From assembly GCF_017352095.1 (NCBI RefSeq), contig NZ_CP071463.1:620001-684000 (forward strand): a stretch of DNA of 64,000 nt, read 5' to 3'. A model generated the notes under the pieces. The model did no database searches. It worked only from the letters and a program-made list of their open reading frames with translations, and was not told the DNA's origin. Below, in pieces: positions 25,724 through 33,660 of this stretch. Position 1 is the stretch's first letter, and each line of letters starts with the position of its first letter. The position numbers and the translations under genes were made by a program. This stretch comes from Natrinema longum (lineage in GTDB: Archaea > Halobacteriota > Halobacteria > Halobacteriales > Natrialbaceae).

Positions 25724-25724
25724 G

Positions 25725-26771
25725 ATGTCCCTCGAGACCGCCGTCGAACGTCGCTCGCTTCCCCTCGAGTATCCCTTCGGGATCGCCCGCGGGACGACGA
25801 CCGAGACCGAAATCGTGCTCGTCCGGATCCGGGCCGACGACGGAACGACCGGCGTCGGCGCTGCCGCGCCGTCCGAACACTACGGCGAGACTGCCGCGAC
25901 GGTCGCGGCCGTCCTGCCCGACCTCTGTGCGATCGTCGAAGACGTCGGCGATCCCCACCACCTCGAGCGGATCGAGCGTCGCATGCGTGAGACGGTTCGG
26001 GGGAATCCGGCCGCGCGGACCGCAGTGAGCATCGCCCTCCACGACCTCGTCGCGAAACGGTTCGACGTCCCGCTGTATCGATACTGGGGACTCGATCCGA
26101 CCGAGACCCTCGAAACGTCCTACACCATCGGGCTGGACGACCTCGAGACGATGCGCGAGAAGGCGACGACGGCCGTCGACCGCGGCTACGGGACGCTCAA
26201 GGTCAAACTCGGCACCGACCGAGATCTCGAGATCGTCCGGACGATCCGGTCGGTCGCGCCCGACGCCCGGTTGTTCGTCGACGCGAACGAGGCCTGGACG
26301 CCCCACGAAGCGCTCGCGAAGATCGACCGGCTCGCGGAGTTCGACCTCGCGTTCGTCGAACAGCCGGTCCCCGCGGAGGATCCCGAGGGGCTGCAGTTCG
26401 TCTACGAGCGCTCGGCGCTGCCGATCGCCGCCGACGAGTCCTGCGTGACGCTCGCGGATATCCCGCAGGTCGCGGACCGCTGTGACATCGCGAACCTGAA
26501 ACTCATGAAATGTGGCGGGCTCCGGGAAGCCAGACGGATGATCAGTGCCGCCCGCGCCCACGGTCTCGAGGTCATGTGTGGCTGTATGACCGAATCGAAC
26601 GCCTCGATCGCGGCGGCCTGTCACCTCGCGCCGCTGCTCGATTACGCCGACCTCGACGGCTCCTTGCTGTTGGCCGACGATCCCGCCGACGGCGTCCCGA
26701 TGCCCGACGGCCGGATCGATCTCGCCGGCCTCGAACGGCCGGGAACGGGTGCCGTCCTCGAGTCGTCGTAA
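25725..26771 (+). CDS. Enolase-superfamily epimerase/racemase (dipeptide epimerase or DgcA)
   Basis: A 348-residue mandelate racemase/muconate-lactonising type enzyme. The lid domain is N-terminal. The catalytic Lys pair is in GTLKVKLGT, and metal ligands are in FVDANEAW (Asp), FVEQPVP (Glu) and AADESC (Asp). The second base Lys is in NLKLMKCGGL, and the capping CGCMTESNAS matches the L-Ala-D/L-Glu epimerase subgroup. It removes and re-adds an alpha proton of an N-acylated amino acid. With the DUF1611 gene one base upstream it could racemise N-acetyl-D-glutamate or a Glu-containing dipeptide. ATG 25725 follows the upstream TGA closely. Confidence 0.88.
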   Translation: MSLETAVERRSLPLEYPFGIARGTTTETEIVLVRIRADDGTTGVGAAAPSEHYGETAATVAAVLPDLCAIVEDVGDPHHLERIERRMRETVRGNPAARTAVSIALHDLVAKRFDVPLYRYWGLDPTETLETSYTIGLDDLETMREKATTAVDRGYGTLKVKLGTDRDLEIVRTIRSVAPDARLFVDANEAWTPHEALAKIDRLAEFDLAFVEQPVPAEDPEGLQFVYERSALPIAADESCVTLADIPQVADRCDIANLKLMKCGGLREARRMISAARAHGLEVMCGCMTESNASIAAACHLAPLLDYADLDGSLLLADDPADGVPMPDGRIDLAGLERPGTGAVLESS

Positions 26772-26814
26772 CCGGTCGGTCGTGAGCGGTGACTCGCCCT
26801 CGGTGGGGCGTCCG

Positions 26815-27765
26815 TTACTGGTCGTCGGCGACCGCACTGCCGATGCCGTCGACCGGTCGATCGGGCGTGAACTCCTCGATCTCTTCGGGGAGACCGAGCT
26901 GGTAGTGAGTGCCGTTCTCCCGGACGGAGGTCCGACCGCGGTGGACGGAGACGTCGCCGTTTAAGTGGAGCTGGACGGCCTCGAGTAAGGCATCGGCCTC
27001 CAGTGGCTGGCCACGGCGCTTCATGCCCTCGAGATCCGCGTCGTCGGGGACGTCGAACGCGCGCTGGGTGATGATCGGGCCCTGGTCGAGGTCGGTCGTG
27101 ACGTAGTGGGCGGTGACGCCGGCCACGCGGACGCCCTCCTCGATCGCCTGCCGGTAGGCTTCCGCACCGGGGAACGCCGGCAGCAGGGAGGGGTGGACGT
27201 TGATGATACGGTCCTCGTAGCGGAAGACGACGTTGGGGCTGAGAATCCGCATGTACCGCGCGAGAACGATCAGGTCGACGTCGTACTCCGCGAGGAGCTC
27301 GAGGAGTCGGTCCTCGTTTTGCTGGCCGCCCTCGTCGCCGATGTCGTGGAAGGGGACGTCGTAGTGTTCGGCCAGCGGCTGCAGGTCATCGTGGTTGCCG
27401 ATGACCACCCCGATGTCCGCGCCGAGTTCGTCGTTGGCCCAGGCCTCGAACAGCGCCTCGAGGCAGTGGCTCTCCTTCGTGACGAGGACGGCGATCTGCT
27501 GGGTTTCGCGGTCGGCGGGGAACCGGACCTGGACGTCCAGTCCGAGGTCGTCGCCGAGGTCGTGAAGGTCCTCGCGGAGCGTCTCCTCCGTACAGACCAT
27601 CTCGCTGGTGTCGACGGCGAGATACATCCGGAAGACGCCGTCCCGGACCGCCTGATCGAGGTCCTCGATGTTGATCCCACGCTCGAACAGGAGGCTGGTC
27701 ACGTTGGCAACCAGCCCGGTGTCGTCGTCTCCGATCACCGTGATTTCGGTCACGTCGGTCGTCAT
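26815..27765 (-). CDS. purU: Formyltetrahydrofolate deformylase
   Basis: A 316-residue PurU. The N-terminal ACT domain (about 1-85; EITVIGDDDTGLVANVTSLL) senses a ligand, Gly/Met in bacteria. The formyltransferase-fold domain has IGNHDDL, VLARYMRILSP, NVHPSLLPAFPG (catalytic Asn-His) and GVTAHYVTTDLDQGPI (catalytic Asp). It hydrolyses 10-formyl-THF to formate and THF, balancing one-carbon pools and feeding formate-dependent purine synthesis. The last 30 or so residues are an acidic haloarchaeal extension. A GGAGGTGG ribosome-binding site lies before ATG 27765. It converges with the epimerase gene. Confidence 0.92.
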   Translation of the reverse strand: MTTDVTEITVIGDDDTGLVANVTSLLFERGINIEDLDQAVRDGVFRMYLAVDTSEMVCTEETLREDLHDLGDDLGLDVQVRFPADRETQQIAVLVTKESHCLEALFEAWANDELGADIGVVIGNHDDLQPLAEHYDVPFHDIGDEGGQQNEDRLLELLAEYDVDLIVLARYMRILSPNVVFRYEDRIINVHPSLLPAFPGAEAYRQAIEEGVRVAGVTAHYVTTDLDQGPIITQRAFDVPDDADLEGMKRRGQPLEADALLEAVQLHLNGDVSVHRGRTSVRENGTHYQLGLPEEIEEFTPDRPVDGIGSAVADDQ

Positions 27766-28299
27766 CGCTGCCACCTCCGCTCGAGCGAATCGCGAGTCAT
27801 CATGACGAATCCCAGTCCACCAGTGGCTAAAAGTCCTGCTTTCCGAAGAGAGCCGTGAGAATCGACCGCATAACACGGTGATGTCCGAGGCAGTGAGGCG
27901 GCTCGCGATTTCGACCCTCGATCGGCACCCACCCCACTCGAGTGGCCACGCGAGTGATGCCGTGCATTCCCTGTCGGCCGATCGCTCACCGTGGCCAGTC
28001 GGACGAAGACTGGGATCGTACTTGTCTCTGGCCGGGAGTCGCAGGGAGTGAAAACGCGATGGATCGGCTCCGATGCTCGGGTGGCGTCCCGAGGGGGGCC
28101 ACGAATCTTATTTTTACATTGTCATGTTGGGGATACAGTCCGTTCTACGTCAGCCGTCAATCGCAGTATCAAGGCTCCAGTGACGCAATCGGTTGTGATA
28201 CCTGAGGCTCAACCGGAAGTGACAGTCATCGAAATTGGGTTGCGGGAAAGGCTACCGGAAACCAAATCCGTCTATACGTCTTTGTGGTGGAACCCGATG
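27766..28299. other. Long divergent intergenic region
   Basis: 534 bases between purU and the Bat-type regulator. One AT-rich element (CTTATTTTTACATTG, near 28107-28121) could start a longer regulator transcript. The regulator frame is open upstream of its ATG but not conserved-looking. I see no separate gene. Confidence 0.5.
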
Positions 28300-28998
28300 A
28301 TGACTACAGTCGTCGAACTCGAGGTTCCGACCGATCGACTCGGATTCGCTCGCACGTTCGATCGAGTGTCGGGGTTCGAGTTCCAGATCGGCGGCATGAT
28401 CGGTGGATCGCCGCCACTCGTCTGGGCGAGCGGTCCGGATCGGGACACCCTCACGCAGGCGCTCGAGGCGGATCCGTCCGTCGATGTCCTCGCGAGCGTG
28501 GCCGCTGACGGGACGAACGCCACGACGGACGACGCAGCCGATATCGGCCAGCACGACCGATGGCTTTTCCGACTCGAGTTCGGTGACGGCGTGAAACTGT
28601 TCGAGGAGATCGTGACGGAAAACGACGGCGCGATCCTGACGGCCCAGGGCCGAGCGGGTCGCTGGAAGCTGAAGTTGCTCTTTCACGACCGAGCGTCGGT
28701 CTCGACGTGTCACGAACTCCTCGAGCAGTACGAATTCGGCGTCGACGTCACCAGAATCAGCGGCGTCAACGACCTGGCGAGCGCGCGGACACCGTTGACC
28801 GAAACGCAGTACGAAACGATCTGTAAGGCCCACGAACTCGGCTATTTCGACGTCCCGAGAGGGGTGACACTCAAGGAACTGGCCGCGGAACTCGATATTT
28901 CACACCAGGCGCTCTCCGAACGGCTCCGTCGGAGTCACGCCGCGCTCGTCAGCGCGGAGTTGTCCGACGGAACCGCCCCGATAACGATCGATCCCTGA
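28300..28998 (+). CDS. Bat-type (bacterio-opsin activator-like) HTH regulator
   Basis: A 232-residue haloarchaeal regulator. The N-terminal part (about 1-165) is the bacterioopsin-activator GAF/HTH-associated sensor fold, starting TTVVELEVPTDRLGFARTFD. The C-terminal HTH_10 domain is LTETQYETICKAHELGYFDVPR followed by the recognition helix region TLKELAAELDISHQALSERLRR. It has no membrane part. A TCTATAC element at 28270-28276 sits about 27 bases upstream and fits a leaderless start at 28297 or 28300. Target genes and signal unknown. It stands alone. Confidence 0.85.
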   Translation: MTTVVELEVPTDRLGFARTFDRVSGFEFQIGGMIGGSPPLVWASGPDRDTLTQALEADPSVDVLASVAADGTNATTDDAADIGQHDRWLFRLEFGDGVKLFEEIVTENDGAILTAQGRAGRWKLKLLFHDRASVSTCHELLEQYEFGVDVTRISGVNDLASARTPLTETQYETICKAHELGYFDVPRGVTLKELAAELDISHQALSERLRRSHAALVSAELSDGTAPITIDP

Positions 28999-29179
28999 GA
29001 ATCGAACGCTCGTCGTCGACTCGAGTAGCGGACCCGATTCGGATCCATCTCGGAAACCGTTCTCAGATCCAATCTGTGCAACGTATGCAGATATTACTGC
29101 ACGAAGAGGATTTGTTCCCGTCTATCGCTCGAATTTGGGGCAATGAATAGCTTTATTAGTGAACGTAGCAATAATAGAA

Positions 29180-29331
29180 CGTCGGCGTGATGCCGATCCC
29201 GACACGCCGAAGCGTTGTGAACGCCGGTGGATCACCCGTGCTCACGCATCGTGAGCGGTCATTCGTGGCTGTGTGACCGCTTCACTATCGGGCCAATAAC
29301 GGGCCGTCTCACGGCCTGAAGTTCGATTTTT
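29180..29331 (+). ncRNA. Candidate structured small RNA with terminator-like hairpin
   Basis: A TATA-like GCTTTATTAG (about 29150-29159) precedes three inverted repeats. The first pairs 29182-29189 with 29203-29210 (8 bp). The second pairs 29240-29246 with 29250-29256 (7 bp, three-base loop). The third is GGCCGT-CTC-ACGGCC at 29302-29316, followed after ten bases by TTTTT (29327-29331), like an intrinsic terminator. No frame through it looks coding. A stable transcript of about 150 bases is inference. It could instead be part of a leader for the HTH gene at 29408. Confidence 0.3.
29302..29331 (+). terminator. Hairpin plus T-run
   Basis: The 6-bp stem GGCCGT/ACGGCC with a CTC loop is followed by TTTTT at 29327-29331. 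Archaeal termination relies mainly on T-runs, so the last part is the informative one. Confidence 0.35.
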
Positions 29332-29407
29332 GCCCGGTCGGAACTCCGCCCGTAAATAGTGGGTAGTTTTATTTGTTCGACGAGAATACTGTTCAGCGAG
29401 ATCCGAT

Positions 29408-29995
29408 GTGAGCGGACGCAACCGGATGGATACCGCCGACGAGTCGGCGCGAGCGTCCGACGAGGTCGAGAGCCCCCCGGAACTGTCGCTGGACGACATC
29501 TACCACCTCCTGCAGACGAAACGCCGCCGAGACGTGATTCGCTACGTTCGTGACGGAGAGGAACCGGTCCGGTTGCGGGAGCTCGCCGAACAGGTCGCCG
29601 CCTGGGAGCAGGGAACGACCGTCGAGAATCTCAGCTCCAGCGAACGCCAGCGGGTCTACATCTCGTTATATCAGTCCCACCTTCCGAAACTCGACAATCA
29701 CGGGCTCATCGACTACGAGAAGGACCGTGGCGTCGTCGAAGCGACACCGCAAACGGCACAGTTCGACTCCTATCTCGAGCCCGCTCGTGAGCCCGATCCC
29801 TCCGATCAGTGGCCACGGCGGTACGCGGCGACGATCGCCCTCTGTACCCTGTTGGTCGGTACGACCGCCGCAGGGCTCGTCCCCGTCTCCGGACTCGTCA
29901 CTACAGGGATCGTTCTCGTCGCAATGTCCGTCGTCACGGGCGCACACGCGTGGTCGACAGGCTGGCTCAACGCGTCGGATTGGCTCGACGCGTAG
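29408..29995 (+). CDS. DUF7344-type winged-helix protein with two C-terminal membrane helices
   Basis: A 195-residue protein. The HTH part (about 25-125) has LDDIYHLLQTKRRRDVIRYV, LRELAEQVAAWEQG and the recognition stretch SERQRVYISLYQSHLPKLDNHGLIDYE, a pattern common to the haloarchaeal DUF7344 family. Two membrane helices (about 143-160 and 166-184) follow, so this is a membrane-anchored DNA-binding protein. The frame starts at GTG 29408; an in-frame ATG lies at 29426. A TATA-like AGTTTTATTT is at 29366-29375. A paralogue without the helices is at 43952. Confidence 0.8.
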   Translation: MSGRNRMDTADESARASDEVESPPELSLDDIYHLLQTKRRRDVIRYVRDGEEPVRLRELAEQVAAWEQGTTVENLSSSERQRVYISLYQSHLPKLDNHGLIDYEKDRGVVEATPQTAQFDSYLEPAREPDPSDQWPRRYAATIALCTLLVGTTAAGLVPVSGLVTTGIVLVAMSVVTGAHAWSTGWLNASDWLDA

Positions 29996-30036
29996 GGTCA
30001 GGTCGCCAGCCGGCTGAGGGACAGAACCGACGATCG

Positions 30037-30486
30037 TCAATCGGCCCGAGCGGGGCCGACGGTGTTCGGTTCGGCGGTCTCCTCGAGAAGTCGATGGACG
30101 TGGAAGGCGACCGAGAAGTCCTGTGGGCTCGGGAGCGCACAGGCGAGCCAGCCGATAGCCGCCGTGGCGACGATCGGTGTCTCGGTGGTCACGTAGCCGG
30201 CACCGGCCAGTCCGAAGACGGGAACCGCGAGGACGAACGGTGCGAGTGCCGCCAGACGGAGCGCCCAGGGAGATTCGCCGCCGGTTGGCCGGGGCGAGAC
30301 GACGGCCCAGGGACGGGTCACGAGGAGTCCGAGGATCCCGTCGGAACGCCCGGGAAAGTAGGAAACGGAGTACTCGACGCGTGCGAGTCGAAGCACCGCC
30401 GCGTGCGTCCACTCGTGGGCAACCAACCCGACCGCTACCGCGAGGACGAGCGCACAACCAGCGACCACCACGTTCGCGTCGATCAT
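30037..30486 (-). CDS. Putative membrane zinc metalloprotease (HExxH)
   Basis: A 149-residue membrane protein with about four helices. The first helix runs into VAHEWTHAAVLRLARV, an HExxH zinc-protease motif, at about residues 23-27. Further hydrophobic segments lie at about 72-93 and 97-118. The layout resembles DUF3267-like zincins, which have the HExxH in or next to the first membrane helix and are thought to cleave in or near the membrane. Substrate unknown. MIDANVVVAG at 30486 is the preferred start; the 27-residue upstream extension is basic and not conserved-looking. Confidence 0.65.
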   Translation of the reverse strand: MIDANVVVAGCALVLAVAVGLVAHEWTHAAVLRLARVEYSVSYFPGRSDGILGLLVTRPWAVVSPRPTGGESPWALRLAALAPFVLAVPVFGLAGAGYVTTETPIVATAAIGWLACALPSPQDFSVAFHVHRLLEETAEPNTVGPARAD

Positions 30487-30644
30487 TGGGCCGAAGAGCC
30501 ACCACCCCTCGGAGCGCGCCGAGGCGGAGACGACCCGCACGCTCGGGCCGAAGAGCGGCCAGCCCAAACCCTTCCGCCTGCACCAGTTTTCGATTTAACT
30601 GTCCGCTCCGGAGACCGGTGAGTTCGAGCGTTTCAGCCGGCCAA

Positions 30645-30652
30645 AGATTAAG
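30645..30652 (+). promoter_or_regulatory. TATA box of the wHTH-GNAT gene
   Basis: AGATTAAG, 25-32 bases before the ATG at 30677. Confidence 0.45.
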
Positions 30653-30676
30653 TACTGACGAGTGGTAGCGTGTGGC

Positions 30677-31414
30677 ATGGCGTCAACAGATACGCTCGAG
30701 TTCGGTCACACGGACCGGAAACGGATATACGAGTACGTCGAGCGACACGGGGTCGTCGACCCCGACGAGGCGCGGGACCGCCTAGACCTCGACCCCGGTG
30801 GGTTCCGTCACCACGTCGCGATCCTCAAGCGGGACGGCCGTCTCGAGGAAGACGACGGGAAGCTCAGGGTCACGATCGACGCCGGTGCCGAGGAGGAGTA
30901 CGTCGCCGACGACCTCGAGTTCCACATCCGACCGGCGCGCCAGGAGGACCTGTCGGGGATCGTCGGCGCGATCCGGCGGGTCGCCGAAGAGAAAACCTAC
31001 ATCGAGGCCGAGAGCGTCGCCGACGAGATCGATCACGAGGACGCCTTGCTCCGGCACAACGAACTCCAGTCCCGGATGTTCTTCGTCGCGACGGTCGAGG
31101 ACGAGGTCGTCGGCTGGGTCCACCTCCACGCGCCGGAACTCGAGAAGTTGAGCCACACCGCCGAACTCACCGTCGGGGTCCTCGAGGAGTATCAGGGCCA
31201 CGGCCTGGGCTCGCACCTCCTCTCGCGGGGCCTCGAGTGGGCCGGCTCCAACGGGTACGAGAAGGTCTACCAGAGCGTTCCTTCGACCAACGACGAGGCG
31301 ATCGCGTTCCTCGAGGAACACGACTGGGAGACCGAAGCGATCCGGGAAGACCACTACAAACTCGACGGCCACTACGTCGACGAGGTGATGATGGCCGTCG
31401 AACTCCGAGACTAA
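30677..31414 (+). CDS. Winged-helix / GNAT acetyltransferase fusion
   Basis: A 245-residue two-domain protein. Residues 1-75 look like a winged helix (RKRIYEYVERHGVVDPDEARDRL, GFRHHVAILKRDGRLEEDDGKL). Residues 85-245 are a GNAT acetyltransferase. It begins HIRPARQEDL, binds acetyl-CoA through LTVGVLEEYQGHGLGSHLLSRGLEW, and ends with the usual KVYQSVPSTNDEAIAFLEEHDW. It probably acetylates a protein or small molecule, with the DNA-binding part suggesting local or self-regulation (inference). It has its own TATA box and lies 120 bases before the GTPase gene. Confidence 0.83.
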   Translation: MASTDTLEFGHTDRKRIYEYVERHGVVDPDEARDRLDLDPGGFRHHVAILKRDGRLEEDDGKLRVTIDAGAEEEYVADDLEFHIRPARQEDLSGIVGAIRRVAEEKTYIEAESVADEIDHEDALLRHNELQSRMFFVATVEDEVVGWVHLHAPELEKLSHTAELTVGVLEEYQGHGLGSHLLSRGLEWAGSNGYEKVYQSVPSTNDEAIAFLEEHDWETEAIREDHYKLDGHYVDEVMMAVELRD

Positions 31415-31534
31415 CGAGTCGGATCGACTCCTGCGACGGTCGCGACGGGACCCGGTGGCCGTCTCCGCCACGACGGCTCCCGTCGGATTCGCGGAATCGA
31501 AAGACAATTCCTGTCGACGGGGCTACGGACCGGT

Positions 31535-32713
31535 ATGCTTTCGATCGCGCTTGCCGGGAAGCCAAACGCCGGCAAGTCCACGTTCTACACGGCGGCGACG
31601 ATGGCGGAGGTCGACGTCGCCAACTATCCGTTCACGACGATCGACGCCAACCGCGGGGTGAGCTACGTCCGAACGGAGTGCCCCTGTCTCGAGCGCGACG
31701 AGCGCTGTAACGCCGAGAACTGCGAGGACGGCAAGCGCTACGTCCCGATCGAACTCCTGGACGTGGCGGGACTGGTGCCCGGCGCTCACGAGGGGAAGGG
31801 ACTCGGCAACCAGTTTCTGGACGAACTCACGAACGCCGACGTCATCGTCAACGTCGTCGACGCCTCGGGCGGCACGAACGAGAAGGGCGAACCCGTCGAC
31901 ATCGGCGACCACGACCCGCTCGAGGACATCGACTTCATCGAGGAGGAGATGGACCTCTGGCTGGCGGGCATCGTCGATCGCAACTGGGAGTCGGTCGAAC
32001 GCAAGTCCCGCTCGCCCGACTTCGACATCGACGACGCGCTCGCGGACATGCTCTCCGGCTTCGGCGCATCGCCCAAACAGATCGCGATGACCCTTCGGGA
32101 CCTCGACTACCCCGACGACCCCATCCAGTGGGAGGACGAACACCGCGAAGCGCTCGCCCGTGACGTTCGCCAGCGAACCAAGCCGATCGTCGTCGCGGCG
32201 AACAAGATCGACGTCGCACCCGAGGAGAACGTCGAACGTCTGCTCGACCTCGATAAACCGGTGATCCCGACGACCGCAGAAGGCGAACTCGCCCTGCGCC
32301 GGGCCGCGGACAACGATCTCATCGAGTACGATCCCGGCGACGAGTCGATCGAGATCGGCGACGGCGTCAACGACGCCCAGCGTGGGGCTCTCGAGGACCT
32401 CGCGGACACGATGGCCGAATGGAGCGGCACCGGCGTGCAGGCGGCGCTCGATCACGCTGTGTACGACCTCCTCGAGCACCTCACCGCTTACCCCGTCGAG
32501 GACGCCTCGAAGTGGTCCGACGGCAGCGGCAACGTCCTCCCCGACGCCTTCCTGCTACCCCAGGGATCGACACCCGTCGATCTGGCGTACAGCGTCCACT
32601 CCGACATCGGCGACGGCTACCTCCACGCGGTCAACGCCAAGTCGAATCGGGAGATCGGCGAGGAGTACGAACTCGAGGAAGGCGACGTGATCAAGATCGT
32701 GAGTACGAACTGA
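31535..32713 (+). CDS. YchF/OLA1-related GTPase with TGS domain
   Basis: A 392-residue Obg-superfamily protein. G1 is ALAGKPNAGKST, G2 lies in NYPFTTIDANRG, G3 is LLDVAGLVPGAHEGKGLGNQFLDEL and G4 is VVAANKID. A helical insert (about 125-205) and a C-terminal TGS domain (about 325-392, ending YELEEGDVIKIV) follow. The family binds ribosomes or translation factors. Bacterial YchF replaces G4 with NxxE and prefers ATP; here the NKID predicts GTP specificity. A Cys-rich patch (CPCLERDERCNAENC) near residue 51 is typical of the archaeal branch. Confidence 0.93.
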   Translation: MLSIALAGKPNAGKSTFYTAATMAEVDVANYPFTTIDANRGVSYVRTECPCLERDERCNAENCEDGKRYVPIELLDVAGLVPGAHEGKGLGNQFLDELTNADVIVNVVDASGGTNEKGEPVDIGDHDPLEDIDFIEEEMDLWLAGIVDRNWESVERKSRSPDFDIDDALADMLSGFGASPKQIAMTLRDLDYPDDPIQWEDEHREALARDVRQRTKPIVVAANKIDVAPEENVERLLDLDKPVIPTTAEGELALRRAADNDLIEYDPGDESIEIGDGVNDAQRGALEDLADTMAEWSGTGVQAALDHAVYDLLEHLTAYPVEDASKWSDGSGNVLPDAFLLPQGSTPVDLAYSVHSDIGDGYLHAVNAKSNREIGEEYELEEGDVIKIVSTN

Positions 32714-32734
32714 TAAAAGTAGAGTCGAAGCGCG

Positions 32735-32875
32735 TTACTCGTTTTCGAGGGCGTCGTAGATCTCGCGGTTCGCGTCCCGGTCAGCTGCTGCCACCCGCTG
32801 GACGAGTTCTCGTCGGATGTCGTCCATTACTTCATCGAGGGGAGAATCGGACTCTGAACTTTCCTCTGTCGCCAT
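32735..32875 (-). CDS. Small acidic protein beside a Doc toxin remnant (possible antitoxin)
   Basis: A 46-residue acidic helical protein, starting MATEESSESDSPLDEVMDD and ending ANREIYDALENE. It lies 25 bases after the stop of the Doc-like gene on the same strand. The size, charge and position fit a toxin partner, but the sequence matches no antitoxin family I recognise. ATG 32875 is preferred over the open frame to 32926. It converges with the YchF gene with 21 bases between. Confidence 0.55.
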   Translation of the reverse strand: MATEESSESDSPLDEVMDDIRRELVQRVAAADRDANREIYDALENE

Positions 32876-32900
32876 ATCTGGTGTATCGCCCCGACTGCGG

Positions 32901-33296
32901 TTAATCGTTCGGGTTAGACGAATCACCGGTCAGTTCGTCCAGTTCGTACTGGATGAGATCATCACGCCACTGTTCGATCTCTCCGACGAGGTCGATTTCT
33001 TCAGTATGAGAACGAAGGTATTCGATGGTTTCTGCTTCTTCGACGGTCGTCTGATCGGTGCCGAACTGCTTGAGGATCATCCTGATCTCGTTGTCGTACG
33101 TGAACCGATATCCGTTGAGGAAGTAGAACACGACCGTCGTGTTGAGCGCGGTGCGTTTGTTCGCATCGACGAACGGGTGATTCGCCACCAACAGTCTGAG
33201 GAGGTGAAATGATTTCTCGTGAATCGTTTCGGGCACCGTCCCGAAACTCCCACTCTCGATGTAGTTCAGGGCAAACTCGATAACGCCACACGACAT
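32901..33296 (-). pseudogene. Fic/Doc-family toxin, N-terminally truncated
   Basis: From an ATG at 33296 this gives 131 residues with a clear Doc core: EFALNYIESGSFG, then FHLLRLLVANHPFVDANKRTAL, whose HPFVDANKR is the Fic/Doc active-site loop, and FYFLNGYRFTYDNEI. Doc toxins phosphorylate elongation factor Tu or modify other targets. The first 40 or so residues usual in haloarchaeal Doc proteins are missing. Upstream bases in every frame do not encode them; instead another gene's front part lies there. The catalytic loop is intact, so some activity cannot be excluded. The small acidic protein follows 25 bases downstream. Confidence 0.7.
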
Positions 33297-33465
33297 AATA
33301 CGTGAACAGGAGTCCGAACCACCAGATCGGGTCGGTCCATAGCTCGCGGAGATTCGATACCGGCGGTTGCGTCCGGACCTCGGAGACCACCACCTCGAGT
33401 ACGGAGGTTCCGAGACAGATCGTGGAAAAAAGCAGCAGATGGCGCAGTACGCTACGATACTCCAT
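33297..33465 (-). pseudogene. Front part of a membrane protein fused out of frame to the Doc remnant
   Basis: From ATG 33465 a frame gives MEYRSVLRHLLLFSTICLG and a second hydrophobic segment, IWWFGLLFTYYVVW, and then turns into low-quality sequence exactly where the Doc frame begins to make sense (about 33290-33300). It looks like the front of a two-helix protein joined to the back of a doc gene by a deletion. The family is unknown and the original C-terminus is lost. Confidence 0.45.
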
Positions 33466-33579
33466 GACGTGTTGCTTCTCGCGGACCGAGAAACAGTTGT
33501 CGTCTGATACGTGCCGGTAGTCCCGATGAGAGGGAGCACTGTACCGTCAGCCACTAATAGAACGGTATTGCTCTTCCGC

Positions 33580-33602
33580 GGCGAACGCCGTCGGCGTTCG
33601 CC
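33580..33602. repeat. Perfect 11-bp inverted repeat
   Basis: GGCGAACGCCG, one base, then CGGCGTTCGCC, a 23-base near-perfect palindrome. A second, smaller palindrome (CGCTAC-CGCT-GTAGCG) follows at 33604-33619. It could be a hairpin terminator, a protein site or a recombination scar. Confidence 0.75.
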
Positions 33603-33620
33603 TCGCTACCGCTGTAGCGA

Positions 33621-33660
33621 ACCGGGTCGAGCCGGGTCGGGCCGGGTATCGTCGGGTCGG
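33621..33660. repeat. Four tandem 10-base repeats
   Basis: The four blocks are ACCGGGTCGA, GCCGGGTCGG, GCCGGGTATC and GTCGGGTCGG. They lie directly after the two palindromes and are noncoding. Confidence 0.75.

Larger units (their letters stand above)
28999..29407. other. Intergenic region with structured-RNA candidate
   Basis: 409 bases without a protein gene. It holds an AT-rich promoter-like patch (29145-29180), three stem-loops and a T-run, described under the ncRNA candidate. It also holds the TATA-like AGTTTTATTT (29366-29375) of the following HTH gene. Confidence 0.5.

Noticed and set aside
27991-28299. Upstream extension of the Bat-type regulator
   Set aside because: The conserved domain begins at TTVVELEVP and a TATA-like element sits just before 28300.
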